A stretch of DNA of 64,000 bases from Branchiostoma floridae (GCF_000003815.2 NC_049986.1:23786837-23850836); one strand, 5' to 3'; counted from the stretch's first letter, positions 12,587 to 25,104 are shown. A program made the numbers and translations. The notes: a model not told the origin generated them from the sequence alone.

Positions 12587-14179
12587 TAGGGGTGGGTACC
12601 GGTACAGAAAATCCAGGTCCAGGTCTGGTTCAGGTCCGAAGGATCAGGTCCAGGTCCGGACCTGAACCTGGACCTGATGCAGTATGACTCATACCAATGG
12701 TCCATTTCGCTACAAAGAAATCTGTTAACTTTGGTGGAGTATTAGACTTACACTGGCGTTTTAAAATCCTACAACGGTAACTGCACCTGTACGATTGGCT
12801 GTAAAACTTGGTAGAAAGTACTATAAAGTCTACTCAACTTTACTCTTGTTATTTTCTTCCACGTGCAAGCGCCAAAACGTGTGAATGCCTGATAAAATGA
12901 TATGTTAATTTTCTAATCGGTCCAACATCCGGTCCACCGAATTTTTTCAGGTCCGGTTTTTTTTGGACCGGTGTGACAGCGATCTCGCCCCCCCGGCGAT
13001 CTCGCCCCCCCCCCCGGGGGGGGCGAGATCACTAGCGTTTTCGCCCCCCTTTAGCGTTTTCGCCCCCCCCCCCAAGAGCAGCTGGTTCTTACATATTACA
13101 GGTGCGCTACCTGGTACTATACTGCACCTGGGGAGTAACGTATATGGTGTGTTACCTGGTACCTATATGGCACCTTATTACCGTACCGTAATATGTCATA
13201 CCTCGAAAGTCCATACTATATTGTTCGATGCAAACATGACATTGAAATGAAAAAGACAATTTTTGCAGCTGAGGTGGTATAAAAACAGTGCTACTGCGAA
13301 CGTATAAATCAACACCGTCTATGGTACGGAATACGTCATCAGCTATATGTTTTCAATTTGTCACAGTGTTTTCTTTCTTGTGCTGGAAACATTTCCAAAG
13401 TACTAACAAAAACACACGTGAATAATAGTTTCTCATTATAAACACTATCTACGCACAAGTTGATATAGCTGTTGCTAAATGCTACACAAACACTGGTAAA
13501 GTTCCAGTCTTAAGAAACACGGGTAAATGCATCAGTTCCTAAATACTAGAAAAAACAGTCATGTTGGAGGTGAAGATATCCCTTGGCCAGGTGCATATAC
13601 CAAAATGTGCGTTATTCTAATTGATACCTAATATTGCATAATTAATAAAGACATTACATAGTTCTTTTGTGGTCACTTCATGGTAGAGACTTCATATTGG
13701 AGATATATAGGCTGCTTGAGGACAGGTGAATACAATGAAATACATCTTCTGTCAAGACTCAGGTATATGCCATAATGGAAATCNNNNNNNNNNNNNNNNN
13801 NNNNNNNNNNNNNNNNNNNNNNNNNNNNNNNNNNNNNNNNNNNNNNNNNNNNNNNNNNNNNNNNNNNNNNNNNNNNNNNNNNNGTTATATTGATACTATG
13901 AATTGAGTTATGTATCAAACTTGTGTACTTATATCATTCTGAAACTGCATTTTGTGATTTATACCAATCAACTTCTAAAATGTCATGTAAACCCGTTTTT
14001 TTTGGGGGGGGGCGAAATCGCTAAAGGGGGGCGAGGTAGGGGGGCGAGATCACTAGCCGGGGAGGGCGAGATCGCTAGTGATTTCGCCCCCGGGGGGGCG
14101 AGATCACGGGGGGGGGGCGAAATCGCTGTCACACCGGTCCAATAAGAAAAAAACGGTTTTGTACCGATACCCAGCCCTA
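12587..14179. mobile_element. hAT-like non-autonomous element with 8-bp target duplication
   Basis: The ends are inverted (TAGGGGTGGGTACCGGTACA at the left; the right end reversed reads TAGGGCTGGGTATCGGTACA). They are flanked by the direct repeat ATGCCCAC at 12579-12586 and 14180-14187. An 8-bp duplication is the hAT signature. Inside, a second inverted repeat rich in C or G runs (gtgtgacagcgatctcgcc) bounds 12967-14135. An N gap lies at 13784-13883. No transposase frame is present. Confidence 0.8.
13784..13883. other. Assembly gap
   Basis: 100 N, inside the hAT-like element. Confidence 1.
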
Positions 14180-14517
14180 ATGCCCACTGGATCTATCGTG
14201 ATCAGTTCGCTACGGTGGATAGCCAAACACTGGGAACATTGTCAAGCATGCCGCAACGCGGATTCTTGGACCTGAGGTCCTGGTCAAAGGTCGGTTCCCA
14301 CATCGCCTTACTGAGAATTGGCAAGTCGTACAATGAATATGAGCGTGACGTTAGGTACAGTGAGTGACACGGAGACCTGGGGTATTAAATTGTTTTATTT
14401 ACAAAAACATACCAAAAATCATGAAAATCCATTGTTCCCTTCTTGAGTTATCCTCTTCAGAAGTTTTTGACAAAAATGCCCCTGCTATCCCAAAACTAGT
14501 CGGTAGGGGGCCAAAAC

Positions 14518-15014
14518 TTATTTATTTTATTTATTGGTTTGGCTGCACCGAACACACAGCCAGGGCTGCCCAACTAGCCTATGGCTATTACAAAGGGCTA
14601 GCCCTGCTGACAAACACATAAACAATACAAATTAAAAAAAAAAGAACATTTGTATGTACATGGTGTAGGATAACTTACATATCATCTAAAATGGAGTATA
14701 TAACATCATATCATCGACAACAATATTTGCAATGAGAGGTCAGGGTCTGTATATACACGTGTATGACTAATTTACCATGCGTAAGGGTTGCCTAGACATT
14801 CCCACAGTTTTCTTTTGAAAGAAGCAGTGGAGGTGGCTGTGCGAGTAGCAGTAGGGAGAGTGTTCCAGAGTGCTGTTGCTCTGTAGATGAATGTTTTCTG
14901 TCCTCTGGTGGACTTAGTGAGTTCAGATGTCAGGTGGTCGCTGTTCCTGAGGGAGTAACGTGACTCAGTAGCAGACGCACGGCCAAAACTTATGTCACTT
15001 ATTCCTGAGCACAA
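14518..15014 (-). mobile_element. LINE 3' end (CR1/Jockey-like C-terminus and 3' UTR)
   Basis: The frame 15014-14772 encodes RGQKTFIYRATALWNTLP and a SFKRKLWE end, typical of C-terminal reverse transcriptase tails. Its 3' UTR (ttggtttggctg, cagccagggctgcccaac) recurs at 12316-12450. Confidence 0.75.
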
Positions 15015-15350
15015 GAGCTATCTAACACTCAAAAATCGTAACCATAGCGTGTTCAGAACACGAGATAGCAAAACCGGAAGTTGCGCTGCAGTACCAAGGG
15101 AAGCCGCTAGGGGGCCCAAAATCTAATCACTTCTAGCTTTCATCGCACCCCACCAACACACCAAGTATGAAACTAATCCATCCAGCCGTTCTTGAGTTAT
15201 CTTGTTAACAGACAGACAGACAGACACACACACACACACAAACGCTGGGTAAAATATAACCTCCATGACATTTCATGGAGGTAATCATGCCCGAAGGCTA
15301 ATTGCATGTATAGTCTTAAAGACTAGAAAATAGTGTGATACATAACACTA

Positions 15351-15781
15351 GTGTCAAACCAGTGTCAAACCTGGACCCTGAACAGAGCACAGGAGAGGAA
15401 ACTCACAAGCTGTGAGATGAGGGTCCTGAGAAGAGCAGCTGGCAAAACAAAGAGAGACAGGTTGAGGAATGAAGTGGTTAGAGAGTTGGTGGGAACCAAA
15501 CCTGTCTTACAGTTCATCGCCAAGCAGAGAGTGCAGTGGTTTGGCCACCTGATGAGATTGCCAACCACGCAGCCAGCGTTACGAGCCTACACAACCAGGC
15601 ACTCAGGTGTCAGGGCAAGAGGAAGACCACGCCGCAGGTGGACAGAGGGAGTGGCAGAGACTGTCCGTGCACATGGCCTGACTCTTCTGGGGGCTACACA
15701 CCTGGCTCGAGACAGATGCCTACATCTCCCCGCGACGCCCCCCCAGGCATAAGCGGAAGGATAAAGTAAGTAAAGTAAGTA
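15351..15781 (+). mobile_element. LINE 3' fragment with GTAA-rich tail
   Basis: 133 codons of the C-terminal LINE region: CQTWTLN, VQWFGHLMRL and ARGRPRRRW. It is related to, but distinct from, the elements at 7.5 and 54.6 kb. It ends in repeated aagtaagt units. Confidence 0.8.
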
Positions 15782-16648
15782 CATAACACTAATGTCTAAT
15801 CAACTATATGATACAATGTATACTATTGTCGGGTTTGACTTCTTCTTTGAAGGCAGTGGTTAATGAACTGTCCCACGTTCTGTAGAGTGATTGGGCTTTG
15901 ACCTTTGTGCATGTGAACGTGTCTACAGACTTGAGAGACTAGAATCGCTGACTAACGCCGCGTGGCGTAAAGCAAATACACCATAAACATGACACATGAG
16001 GCCGTTTTGTCACCAAACAAATACATAGACAAGGGCTGTGATCGTAGTCAGGCGCACCTGTTTGCCTTTTCTATAGAAAGCTGCAAATATTTCTTTCTTC
16101 TTTGTCCAGTGTACTTTGATTCGTACACAATAGCTCAGCAACTGCATTGTACGCGCCTCTCCACAAAGTCCACCGTTATTAGGAATTAAGCTCCATAAGT
16201 AAAGAACGTTCCTCAGAGGTGGTCGCTAAACCGCATTAAGTACAAAAGTTCACGAAAAATCCAAGCGATTTTTTTTTCAAGAGACCCTATTTCTTCTGTG
16301 GCTCCACTGCTCATATGTAGTATATTTTCTATGTGTGGGAGGTAAGCAAGCTCAGAAAATATCTGGCTGAACGAGGCGACAAGCTATGTAGGATATGTGA
16401 TAATTTGTAACTGACAAACTATATATCAGATCCACCTTGTCATCGGTATGCAGTCAAAGTTACCTGTTCTAGTGACAATCTCTACATAATGACCACCTTG
16501 CCATTGGTAGATATACTTGGTAATTTGTAACTTGGTCATTGATAAGTACGAGATTCCATTATACTGTATCGGAACTCCAAGCAATTGTGGGCACTTTTTG
16601 ATGTGGGCACTTTATGGTGACCACTTGTCAGGTGCGACTGTTTAGTGA

Positions 16649-16975
16649 AGTCCTATGAGCCTGCGTCACAATTCAGGCGAGCGTCAGCCCAATTTGAAGA
16701 TCTGAAAGAGCTCGCCGAATTTCAAAATCGCCCGATCGTCGACCGTATATTTCGCTGAAAATCTGTACCGTCACCAATTTGGCGGGGCTCGGGCGACGTC
16801 CAACCTACACTAATGTGATTATATATTTCCCCATAAAATGGTAGCATCTCTTAGACATGGACAAAGGGACAATTGACTAACTCGATAAAAGTCTGTCGTT
16901 CTTCGGCCGAAAATTTCCCCGTTCGGAGCTCGCCAACACAGCGAGGCCAATTCTTGATTTGTGACAGGGGCTTTA
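16649..16975. mobile_element. Weak inverted-repeat MITE
   Basis: Loosely inverted ends (tgcgtcacaattcaggcgag and ccaattcttgatttgtgaca) with inner GC-rich blocks. Related short blocks (caaatttcaaaatcgc) recur at 52297 and 52492. Confidence 0.4.
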
Positions 16976-17377
16976 AACTATGTACAAGGGGAATGTATTT
17001 ACCTTGGTTTAGTAAGTCCCAATGAACTACGTACCACGTGCTGGCAAGGTTGTCTTCACGTGAAGAAAGCGTGAACAGAACATTCGGTAGGACAAAGGGT
17101 CAGGGTGACCTCTAGCGCACACGCCGGCGACTTTTGACCACACTTATTAGGCTGTGTATGGGGGCCTTCAGTGTCCCGGATAACGCCCTAATGAACAGTT
17201 ACTGGGTATGTTATTTTGGAATGTTTGAACTCTGGTAAAGGTTCAGACTATAATAAGAACAGTGAGTCAGTTTGATCGAGCCGACGCCCAGTCACACAAA
17301 TCCCTCCGGCGCCACGGCTTGTTTTGACCCAGCTCGCTGAAAACCCCCTCCCGTCTCCATAGTGAAAGCGCGAGACA

Positions 17378-17385
17378 TGACGTCA
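17378..17385. promoter_or_regulatory. Palindromic CRE-like site upstream of elongase A
   Basis: A perfect TGACGTCA lies about 290 bases before the elongase A start codon. CREB/ATF proteins bind this octamer. The same octamer also occurs near 21173, 38327 and 49492, so the site may be chance; about one would be expected in a window of this size. No TATA box was recognised. Confidence 0.25.
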
Positions 17386-17670
17386 GGCCTTAGTAAACTT
17401 TGACGCAATGTTGTTATAGCCTGGCTCCCAGACTCCGCGATAGGCCATGGCGATACCGACCCCTTAGGCTATATCCTTTGGCTGGCCATACAGCCTAAGT
17501 ATAAACGCACGCGGGCCTGCGGTCGAATTTCCTCGGAGCAAGTTAACCCTGGAGCCGAGGAGCTAGCCTGTAGAGACCCTGGAAACAGTCTGGCACCAAG
17601 GCTAAGTTGTCCCGGCCACATGTTCGCCACATAACACACCTGCACGCCGGTCAAACCACGCCGCTAGAAC

Positions 17671-20600
17671 ATGGCTTCGCTTAACGAGTCGGATATACCG
17701 TTCCCCTTTCCTCTAACGCAGTTTGAGGCCGGGGTCGACGCTGTGAGTTTACAACGGTGGTTCAAGACGATCTGGCCGTGGTGCTTCCCCTGCTCGGCAG
17801 CGTACGTCCTGCTGGTGTTCGGCGGCAGGAGGCTCATGAGGGCCCGAGAGCCGTTCCGCTTGCGGCTCCCCTTGGTTCTGTGGAACCTGGCGATGGCGCT
17901 GTTCAGGTACAGGTATTGTTCAGGTATCCCTAGCCCGGGGCAAGGTTTCGCCAGAAATAGCTGGGCCTATTCATAACATCTATCTTCTGTAGATATGCTT
18001 TGCAGCGTTTTTAAAAATCTGTGTCTTGAAAGAAAAATGTAATATATTGCCAATGATTGTAAATGCTATTGAATGAAGTTCACTGCCCTGTTCCTAGCTT
18101 AGGGCAATGTTTTGCCGGAAATAGACGTATCTAGAACATCTCACCTCTACATTCTGTACATGTGTTAGGGTATTCTTTATTGACACGGCAAAAGTACGGC
18201 GACTTATCAAGGTCTACTGCAGGTATAAACAAGCTGAAAGGAAAGAAGTAACAAACGGGTGTATAGATATATCATCAGGTTGAGTTTAACGTGTTTTGCA
18301 TTCTTTTAAAATTCTCGGCACTCCTTGCTGCCATAGGAAGTATTAAGGCCCCCTCTCACTTGACGTGCGGCACGCTTGCGGCATTGCTGCGTTCGTTCAC
18401 TGCGGTACTGTTTTGTTATTTTCTCCGATTTGTTATAATTCAGATATTGCGCAATACGTAAAAGTGTGACATATAAGACCACAAAATACACAACAAGTAA
18501 GAAAATTCGTTCTTTATCTCTGAAATTCGTTGAGCATCTTCCGAACGCAGCAATGCCGCAAGCGTGCCGCACGTCAAGTGAGAGGGGGCCTTTAGACAGT
18601 ATGAATTAGAAAGGAAATAAGTAGTAATTCAGAAGAAGAAGTGGTCGTAAATGATGTAAAATCCAGTCCACGGCACTGTTCGGGTACGTATTGAATGAAG
18701 ACCTTTATTGTATAATTTTGCCCAACCGGGCTAAGTACAGGTCACAACAAGTCAGGATATATACATACATAAAAGTGTCACAAATCTAGTCTAACACAAA
18801 AGTTCGGCTTCTTCTCGCTTCTTGGTAATAGTGAAAATGTAGGACTGTATGGGTTTCGCTATTGTCGGTTTGTCAAAACGCATGAGAAATATAAACTTGT
18901 CAGTGCTACTCATGTGTCTAAAATGAGGGAATCTACTTTCTATATAACTAAATAGAGTATTTCTATCATTCACATACATATCGCAATCAACAGTGAAGTG
19001 CACTTCATCTTCTACCATGTTTGAGGTACAAAATTGGCAGATTCTTTGTTCTAGAGGAGTGCGGCTGTGCCTTCCCGATTCAATTCGCAGTCGGTGGCAA
19101 CTGATTCTTAGTTTAGCAATGGTAGTTCTATGCCGAATGTTTGTGATTTTCAAATACTGCTCTTTCATTGTATTCTTCAGGTATTGTTCGGGTATCGAGC
19201 CAGCGGCTTTGTTTTGCCAGAAATAGACTTATCTGGAATGCTGTAAATATGTTTTGCTGTCTTTTAAAGTGGTGTTATTGACGTCCCCTGATGCCGTCAG
19301 GAATTACTTACAGTAATATAAGATACCGCCGGGAGTCCCCTAAAAACACAGAGGATCGATTTCCCCGCAATGTTTTCTTTATAGCCATATGTCACATTGC
19401 GCGATAATCAAGCGGACGACGAGTCTGCGGCAATCGCCCGAGCCTCGCTTATGATAATAACTTTATTGCGTAACAATTGTACAAGGTACAAAAGTATGGC
19501 TTATATGTGATAGGGACGGTTTTCAGGTGAAAAATACGCGCAACCCTCTGTCGATCTTAAATATGGCCGACCTTTCATCGTTAAGCCGGCTTTACAAATC
19601 AAGAATTTAGCTCGGCCGAGTTGTCAGCGAGCTCTAAATTACGAGGAGGCATGACTCTGATGTCTACGAACAAATCGCAGAGTTTCTTTGTCGATATCAG
19701 GGTCATACCTCCTCGTTATTTAGAGATCGCTGACAACTCGGCCGAGCTGAATTCTTGATTTGTAAAGGGGGCTTAACGGTACCTTTCGTCGAGACTTCTT
19801 GATGGATTGTGATCATATTAGTCTGTGAGTAGGACTAAGGAAGACGAAGGTCACGACCAATTTCTGGCCCGTTGGCAACTTTTCTTGGCATTTCAGTTGA
19901 ACTTTTTTATATCTTATGCTAATGACATGCTAAGGTCTTGTTGTGGTTTTCTTATGGTTATTAAGTTGGCCGACTACTCTCTCTTCGCAGCCATGGGTTA
20001 AATTGTGAGGAGCTTACAAAAGGAGGGGCGAAATTGCAAGGGTCTTGAGTGGCTGCCATTCGGTGCTAACTTAAGGTTCTCACTACCTCACTACACTTGG
20101 GGCACCGGTGCGGCACTGTGGGGTTCTGGAGTAATACGTAATCTTAGCATGACTTAGAAGACAACAAAATACACAAAACGGAAGAAAATTCGTTCTTTAT
20201 CCCTGACATTCGTTGAGTAATGTTTCCAGCCCCGCAGTGCCGCACCGGTGTCCAAAGTGCAGTGAGATACAATCTTCAGGTGAACTAAATACAACCGGTC
20301 TTGGTGTTGTTTATACAGTACTGTTGGCGCCCTGCGGTACGTCCCCCCTCTCCTGTACACCGTACGGCACCAGGGGTTCCTCCGGTCCGTGTGTGAACAG
20401 CACTACACCCGCCCTGTCACCGGGCTCTGGTCAGCGCTCTACATCTTCAGCAAGGTGATACACAGGGAAATACTTTATTTGCTTATAGACGCCTCTATAA
20501 TGTTTTAAGTCTTGATCTAGATCATACATTAGTTGTAGTGGTCAGCAGATGGATATTCTTGGCAGATGGACATTATCGGAAGAAGAACACAACAGAACAG

Positions 20601-22250
20601 CAGACCAACCGACATAGCTTGGGTACCATCCGATTGCTTCCGGGGATCCTTACATGAATGGAATGGTACCCGGGCTACAACCGGCAAGCCGGGGTGCTTG
20701 TAAGCAATGATGACTAATGAATAAACTCTTGATAGACTCTTCGAGTGCTGAGTACACAGATCGCACGGCCATCTCTCTAAAATCTAATGGATTTCAGATA
20801 CCTTGGTATCTATGCATGTCTATGATGCTAGGAAACCTAAGTGTTCCAAATTGATACTGTAACTTACAGTCGTCTACTTCTATCTTTTACGCATTGAAAA
20901 AAAAAGAAGACAACTACGGTTCTTATAGCAAATGTTGACACGCACATGTGGACATTAACAACCAAAATCTGTGTGCTTTTGGCACACTATTGACAGAATA
21001 GCGGAAGAGGCCACACTCTTTACACATTACATTATCCATTATCACTCATACGTGAACTGTTTTACGGAATATGCTACATTTACACACAATGTCTTCCATT
21101 GTAGACTAGAACTAAATCATTGTCATCCTATTGTTGGTTGTGTCTTCATGCCCTTATATGGTATTTGCTCTGACGTCAGCGCTGCTATGCATCTGCGTAA
21201 AAGTGTTTATTTATCATGTCATTATTACGCAACTACGATTACATAATGCAAATTCTAATTCATCTGCTAATTCCGCGTTTAACCATCCATCATGGCGGAC
21301 GATGCTTACGTCATGATCACGTGAGTGTAAACATGTATCTTCCCATGATCCCCAGCTGGTGGAGTTCGGCGACACGTCCTTCATCGTGCTGAGGAAACGG
21401 CCACTCATCTTCCTCCACTGGTACCACCACGTGCTCACCTGTATCTACAGCTGGTACGGGCTGGCACACCTGGTCGCACCTGCCAGGTAAGAACTGTCTC
21501 ACCTGCATCTACAGCTGGTACGGGCTGGCACACCTGGTCGCACCTGCCAGGTAAGAACCGTCTCACCTGTATCTACAGCTGGTACGGGCTGGCCTACCTG
21601 GTTGCACCTGCCAGGTAAGAACCGTCTCACCTGTATCTACAGCTGGTACGGGATGGCCTACCTGGTCGCACCTGCCAGGTAAGAACTGTCTCACCTGCAT
21701 CTACAGCTGGTACGGGCTGGCATACCTGGTCGCACCTGCCAGGTAAGAACTGTCTCACCTGTATATACAGCTGGTACGAACTGATCGCACCTGCCAGGTA
21801 AGAAACACTTCACCTGCATATACAGCACAGCTGGTACGGGCTGGCATACCTGGTCGCACCTGCCAGGTAAGAACTGTCTCACCTGCATCTACAGCTGGTA
21901 CGGGCTGGCATACCTGGTCGCACCTGCCAGGTAAGAACCGTCTCACCTATCCTCGAACATATTGTTTGACAAACACGTGTCGTTTTGGTGTCCCAATCCA
22001 ATTGCTTTGCTTTGCATTTTTTCTGTTGGTTTCCCCAGATACTACGGCGCGATGAACTTCTGCATCCACTCCCTGATGTACTCGTACTACGCGGTCCGGG
22101 CCGCGGGTTTCCGGCTACCCAAAGGCCTGTCTATGGTCATCACTCTGCTGCAGATCGTGCAGATGGTCGCAGGTAGGCGCTCATAAATGCTACAGATTAT
22201 ATGATATAAGCTTAACAAGTGTGTGTTTGAGTGAGTGTGCAAATGAGTGT

Positions 22251-22286
<36 letters not shown>

Positions 22287-24071
22287 ATGTGTGTGTGTGT
22301 TTATGTATATTTGCATGTGTTTGAGTGAGTGTGTACATGCATGTATGTGTGTATGTACGTGTGTATGTATTTAGCTAGGATTGATGCAGAAATGCAACTT
22401 GTGAAATATTGGCATCGTTTAGTTAATCTGCCCGAAGATGCCCTTCTTCGTGAGGCATACAATACTGTTTCATTCGGAGAACATGATTGGATTGTCCACG
22501 TAAAAAATATCCTCAACTACCAAGGCTTTGGACACATATGGCTGAACCCGAGGTCATACCACATAGACACAATCACCACTCAGTTACGACAACGTTTACA
22601 AGATATATACGTGCAAAATTGGCATTCCTCTATTCGAAACAATTCCAAACTCTCATCTCTTTCTACATTGAACAAGCATTACAAGCAAGAAAATTACATT
22701 TCAACCATAAAGAGCCTTGACGTTCGTAGGGCAATCACACAACTCAGAATTGGCTGTCACAAATTAAATATAGAAACCGGAAGATTCCAAAAAATCCCTA
22801 TTGACCAGAGGGTTTGTCCATTCTGTCCAGAGCTAATCGAAGACGAATATCACTTTATGGTTGTATGTCCCAAATATTCCGATATACGCAATTCTCTATA
22901 CAGAAGGCTGTCATTTTGTACACAAGGATTTATCCAAATGGACCTGAAGTGTAAATTCAGATACATAATGACATGTGACAATCCCTGCATGGCAGATATA
23001 GGAAAATATATCAAAGAAGGTTTTGACATTAGAAATTCCCCAAATGATTGTAAAAGCCTCCAATGATTGTAAGAAACTTATCCCATACTACAACTCCTGT
23101 ATTAGTTAGATAAGCCCTAAGTTAAGTTATAGCACTGTAGTTATGTAGATGCCATACTTTGTACCTCGTACAATTGTTGTGCAATAAAGTTATATGTATT
23201 TATGTATGCATGTGTGCGCGTTTAAGTGTGTACATGTGTGTGTGTGCATGTGTGCGCGAGTGTGTGTCAAATACGTCATCAAGCATTTTACCTGCTGGTT
23301 TTTAGAATACCTTAACGTTTCAAGCATAGATACGTTCAACTTAACTCGGTACTACACGATGAAACGCAATGTATCAAACGGCATGCCCCATGCCGTGTGT
23401 ACCCAGGACAAGTGTTTTAATAGTGTCCATGTTGCTGACTCTCACACTGTCACAGATCTGTTGATTGCTGTTGATGCCCACTCTATGCCCACAGATTTAC
23501 TGAATACAGAAGCTCGCCCAATAACAGCTCGGTACACTAAAAGACCATCCTCCTACGCAGGGACATCCAACAGCGAAACCGCCTGTCTGGATGTACCCTG
23601 CTCTTTCAACCGTCACCCTTAGTTCCTGACCGCCCTGCTTATAAATATTAATGAGCTTACTATTATATATGCGAAGCCCCTTTTGAAAACTGAGTGGCCT
23701 CTTCTCTGATTGGCTGACAGCTGGTTTGGGGGGACGTCCACAGGAACTAAGAGTGACGGTTGAAAGAGCAGGGTACATCCAGACACGCAGTTTGGTTGTT
23801 GGATGTTCCTGCGTAGGAGGTTGTAAAAGACGGATTGAACAGCTTATTGTGCTTACAAAGTGTTTTGTTACTCAAGGCCATGTTGCTGTCTCCCCCAGGT
23901 CTGCTTATTGCCGTTGTTGCCCACCTGGCGTTCCGGGCGGGGGAGCCCTGTGATTGGTCGCTGTTTGATTCGCTCTTAACCGGTCTGATGTACGGGAGCT
24001 ACTTCTTTCTGTTCGTCAACTTCTTCCACAAGTCTTACGTCTCCAGATCTTCAAGGAGCAAGAAGGAATAA
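17671..24071 (+). CDS. elovl6: ELOVL6-like very-long-chain fatty acid elongase, copy A (5 exons, complete)
   Basis: Exons read as 17671-17906, 20319-20454, 21356-21486, 22039-22172 and 23899-24071, summing to 810 nt (269 aa), close to the roughly 265 aa usual for ELOVL6. All introns are GT-AG and the phases agree (2, 0, 2, 1). Exon 1 carries the first membrane segment ([10 protein letters not shown]). Exon 3 has the EFGDT motif and the catalytic histidine box HWYHH. Exon 4 has [13 protein letters not shown] and a Q-rich helix (LLQIVQ), both typical of the ELO family. The C-terminus ends SKKE, a dilysine-like ER retention signal. In the family, this enzyme condenses malonyl-CoA with C12-C16 acyl-CoA in the ER membrane. 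Family membership is read from motifs; orthology to ELOVL6 rather than ELOVL3 is inference. Exons 1, 3 and 5 are each followed by tandem copies of their own 3' edge. A LINE fragment lies in intron 4 and another in intron 1. Confidence 0.93.
18346..18591. mobile_element. MITE with ~50-bp near-perfect inverted ends and TTA flanks
   Basis: Ends AGGCCCCCTCTCACTTGACG and inverse, flanked by TTA at 18343-18345 and 18592-18594. A shorter relative at about 20080-20270 shares the interior ttcgttctttatc. Confidence 0.8.
18690..19175 (-). mobile_element. LINE 3' fragment with zinc-knuckle-like C-terminus, in elongase A intron 1
   Basis: Encodes [15 protein letters not shown], then a Cys-x2-Cys / His / Cys pattern (ICQFC, VHFTVDC), seen at the C-terminus of many non-LTR reverse transcriptases. 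The 3' end gives the tttattgt side near 18705. The same family occurs at 22370 and 44840. Confidence 0.75.
19585..19772. mobile_element. Palindromic MITE with TTAA flanks
   Basis: About 75-base arms (ctttacaaatcaagaattta, then ctcggccgagttgtcagcga) face each other, flanked by TTAA at 19581-19584 and 19773-19776. A third arm of the same family enters the N gap at 41140-41193. Confidence 0.75.
20080..20270. mobile_element. MITE related to 18346-18591
   Basis: Inverted ends around caccggtgcggcactg and shared interior gaagaaaattcgttctttat. It lies about 50 bases before the exon 2 acceptor of elongase A. Confidence 0.65.
21433..21945 (+). repeat. 64-bp minisatellite of the elongase A exon 3 donor edge
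   Basis: About eight units including the true exon end. Each unit carries an acceptor-like stretch (cctgtatctacag), 36 exon-derived bases encoding [11 protein letters not shown], and the donor cag/gtaaga. The sixth unit has lost 9 of the 36 bases, still a multiple of three. Confidence 0.92.
22215..22365. repeat. GT microsatellite
   Basis: (GT)n with ATGT interruptions in elongase A intron 4, directly before a LINE fragment. Confidence 0.9.
22370..23190 (+). mobile_element. LINE 3' fragment in elongase A intron 4
   Basis: An open frame of about 230 codons with [15 protein letters not shown] and the zinc-knuckle VCPFC...HFMVVC. It ends in aataaagtt. A (GT)n microsatellite precedes it, so its left end is unclear. 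Confidence 0.8.
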
Positions 24072-24087
24072 GGACATGTCAAGTGTC

Positions 24088-24434
24088 TTAATTTACCTCC
24101 TTCTCTTCGTCAACGTGCTTCTACAAATCTTACGTCTCCAGGTCTACAAGAAGCAAGAAGAAACAAGGACATGCAAACTGTCTTAATGTACACCGTCTCC
24201 TTCGTCAATTTCTTCCACAAGTCTTACGTCTCCAGGTCTACAAGGAGCAAGAAGGAATAAGGGCATTCCATATGTCTTAAGTTATCACCTCCTCTTCCTT
24301 CTTCTACACTCCTTCGTCTTAATGTCTCAAAGGAACAAGGAGGAATAAAAAGACGTACTTACTGTTTTAAGTTACCTTCTCTTTGTCAACGTCTTCAACA
24401 TGTCTTACCCCTCTAGGGGGCAAAAAGGAATAAG
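24088..24434 (+). repeat. Tandem copies of the elongase A stop-codon edge
   Basis: After the real TAA (24069-24071), about four decaying copies of the last part of the final exon follow: cttcgtcaac, cttacgtctccag, then a run ending aagaaggaataag. The period is near 100 bases. They extend the 3' UTR and repeat the Lys-rich C-terminus. Confidence 0.8.
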
Positions 24435-25104
24435 TTCATGCCAGATGTCTTAGTTATCATCTTGAAATTCCATGTCTGCTACTCTTTAGGAGTTTCTTCT
24501 TGTGTAAGATGCTCCGCTCATGTTTTGCGACTTGTTTACTTTCTTTTATACCAGCTCTGTGATAAACTTGAGCGAAAAAAAAAACACATCGAAAGTTGGT
24601 CTTGCTTGGGTGAACCAAGCCTGAAATAAAGATCAACAAACACCCGGCCTACATAAGTTTGTAAAATAAAACAAAATACATGATCAGAATTGTTGCATAT
24701 CTGTCTGGAATTTTTTTTAAGTCACACGATCATATACCAGCAAGTCGGAGACTGTGCCCTACGTGCAAAAAAAACTACTCAAAAAGAACGTAAAATAACA
24801 AATTACGAACATCATATGAAGCTATGAGGTATACATGCAACACCCCCAAATTGTGTCTGCCATCAATATTGCATAGCTTTGGATCTTCGTACATACTGTA
24901 CTAGATTAATTCAACAAGGCCGTAGTCCTATAAAACGTATTTCCTCACATTGTAACTTATTCTTGTGCAATACACTTTGACCTGACTTTTGAAACATGCG
25001 TGATAATTAGAAATTTCATCATCAGCATTAATGTTTTTATAATTTGAATAGCAGCTGGCTCCAGACAATCAGCCCCGCCTTGTAGGTGAGACTAATCCCG
25101 GCTT

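Larger units (their letters stand above)
17895..19265 (+). repeat. Degenerate donor-edge copies of elongase A exon 1
   Basis: The end of exon 1 and its flank (ctgttcag/gtacaggtat, then ctagcccggggcaaggttt) recurs in degraded form near 18088, 18668 and 19178. The intervening 18346-18591 and 18690-19175 blocks are a MITE and a LINE fragment that landed among the copies. Confidence 0.6.

Noticed and set aside
22087-22338. Cys/Thr/His-rich frames in (GT)n and (CA)n tracts here and at 50.2-50.8 kb
   Set aside because: They are translations of dinucleotide repeats, without protein-like composition.
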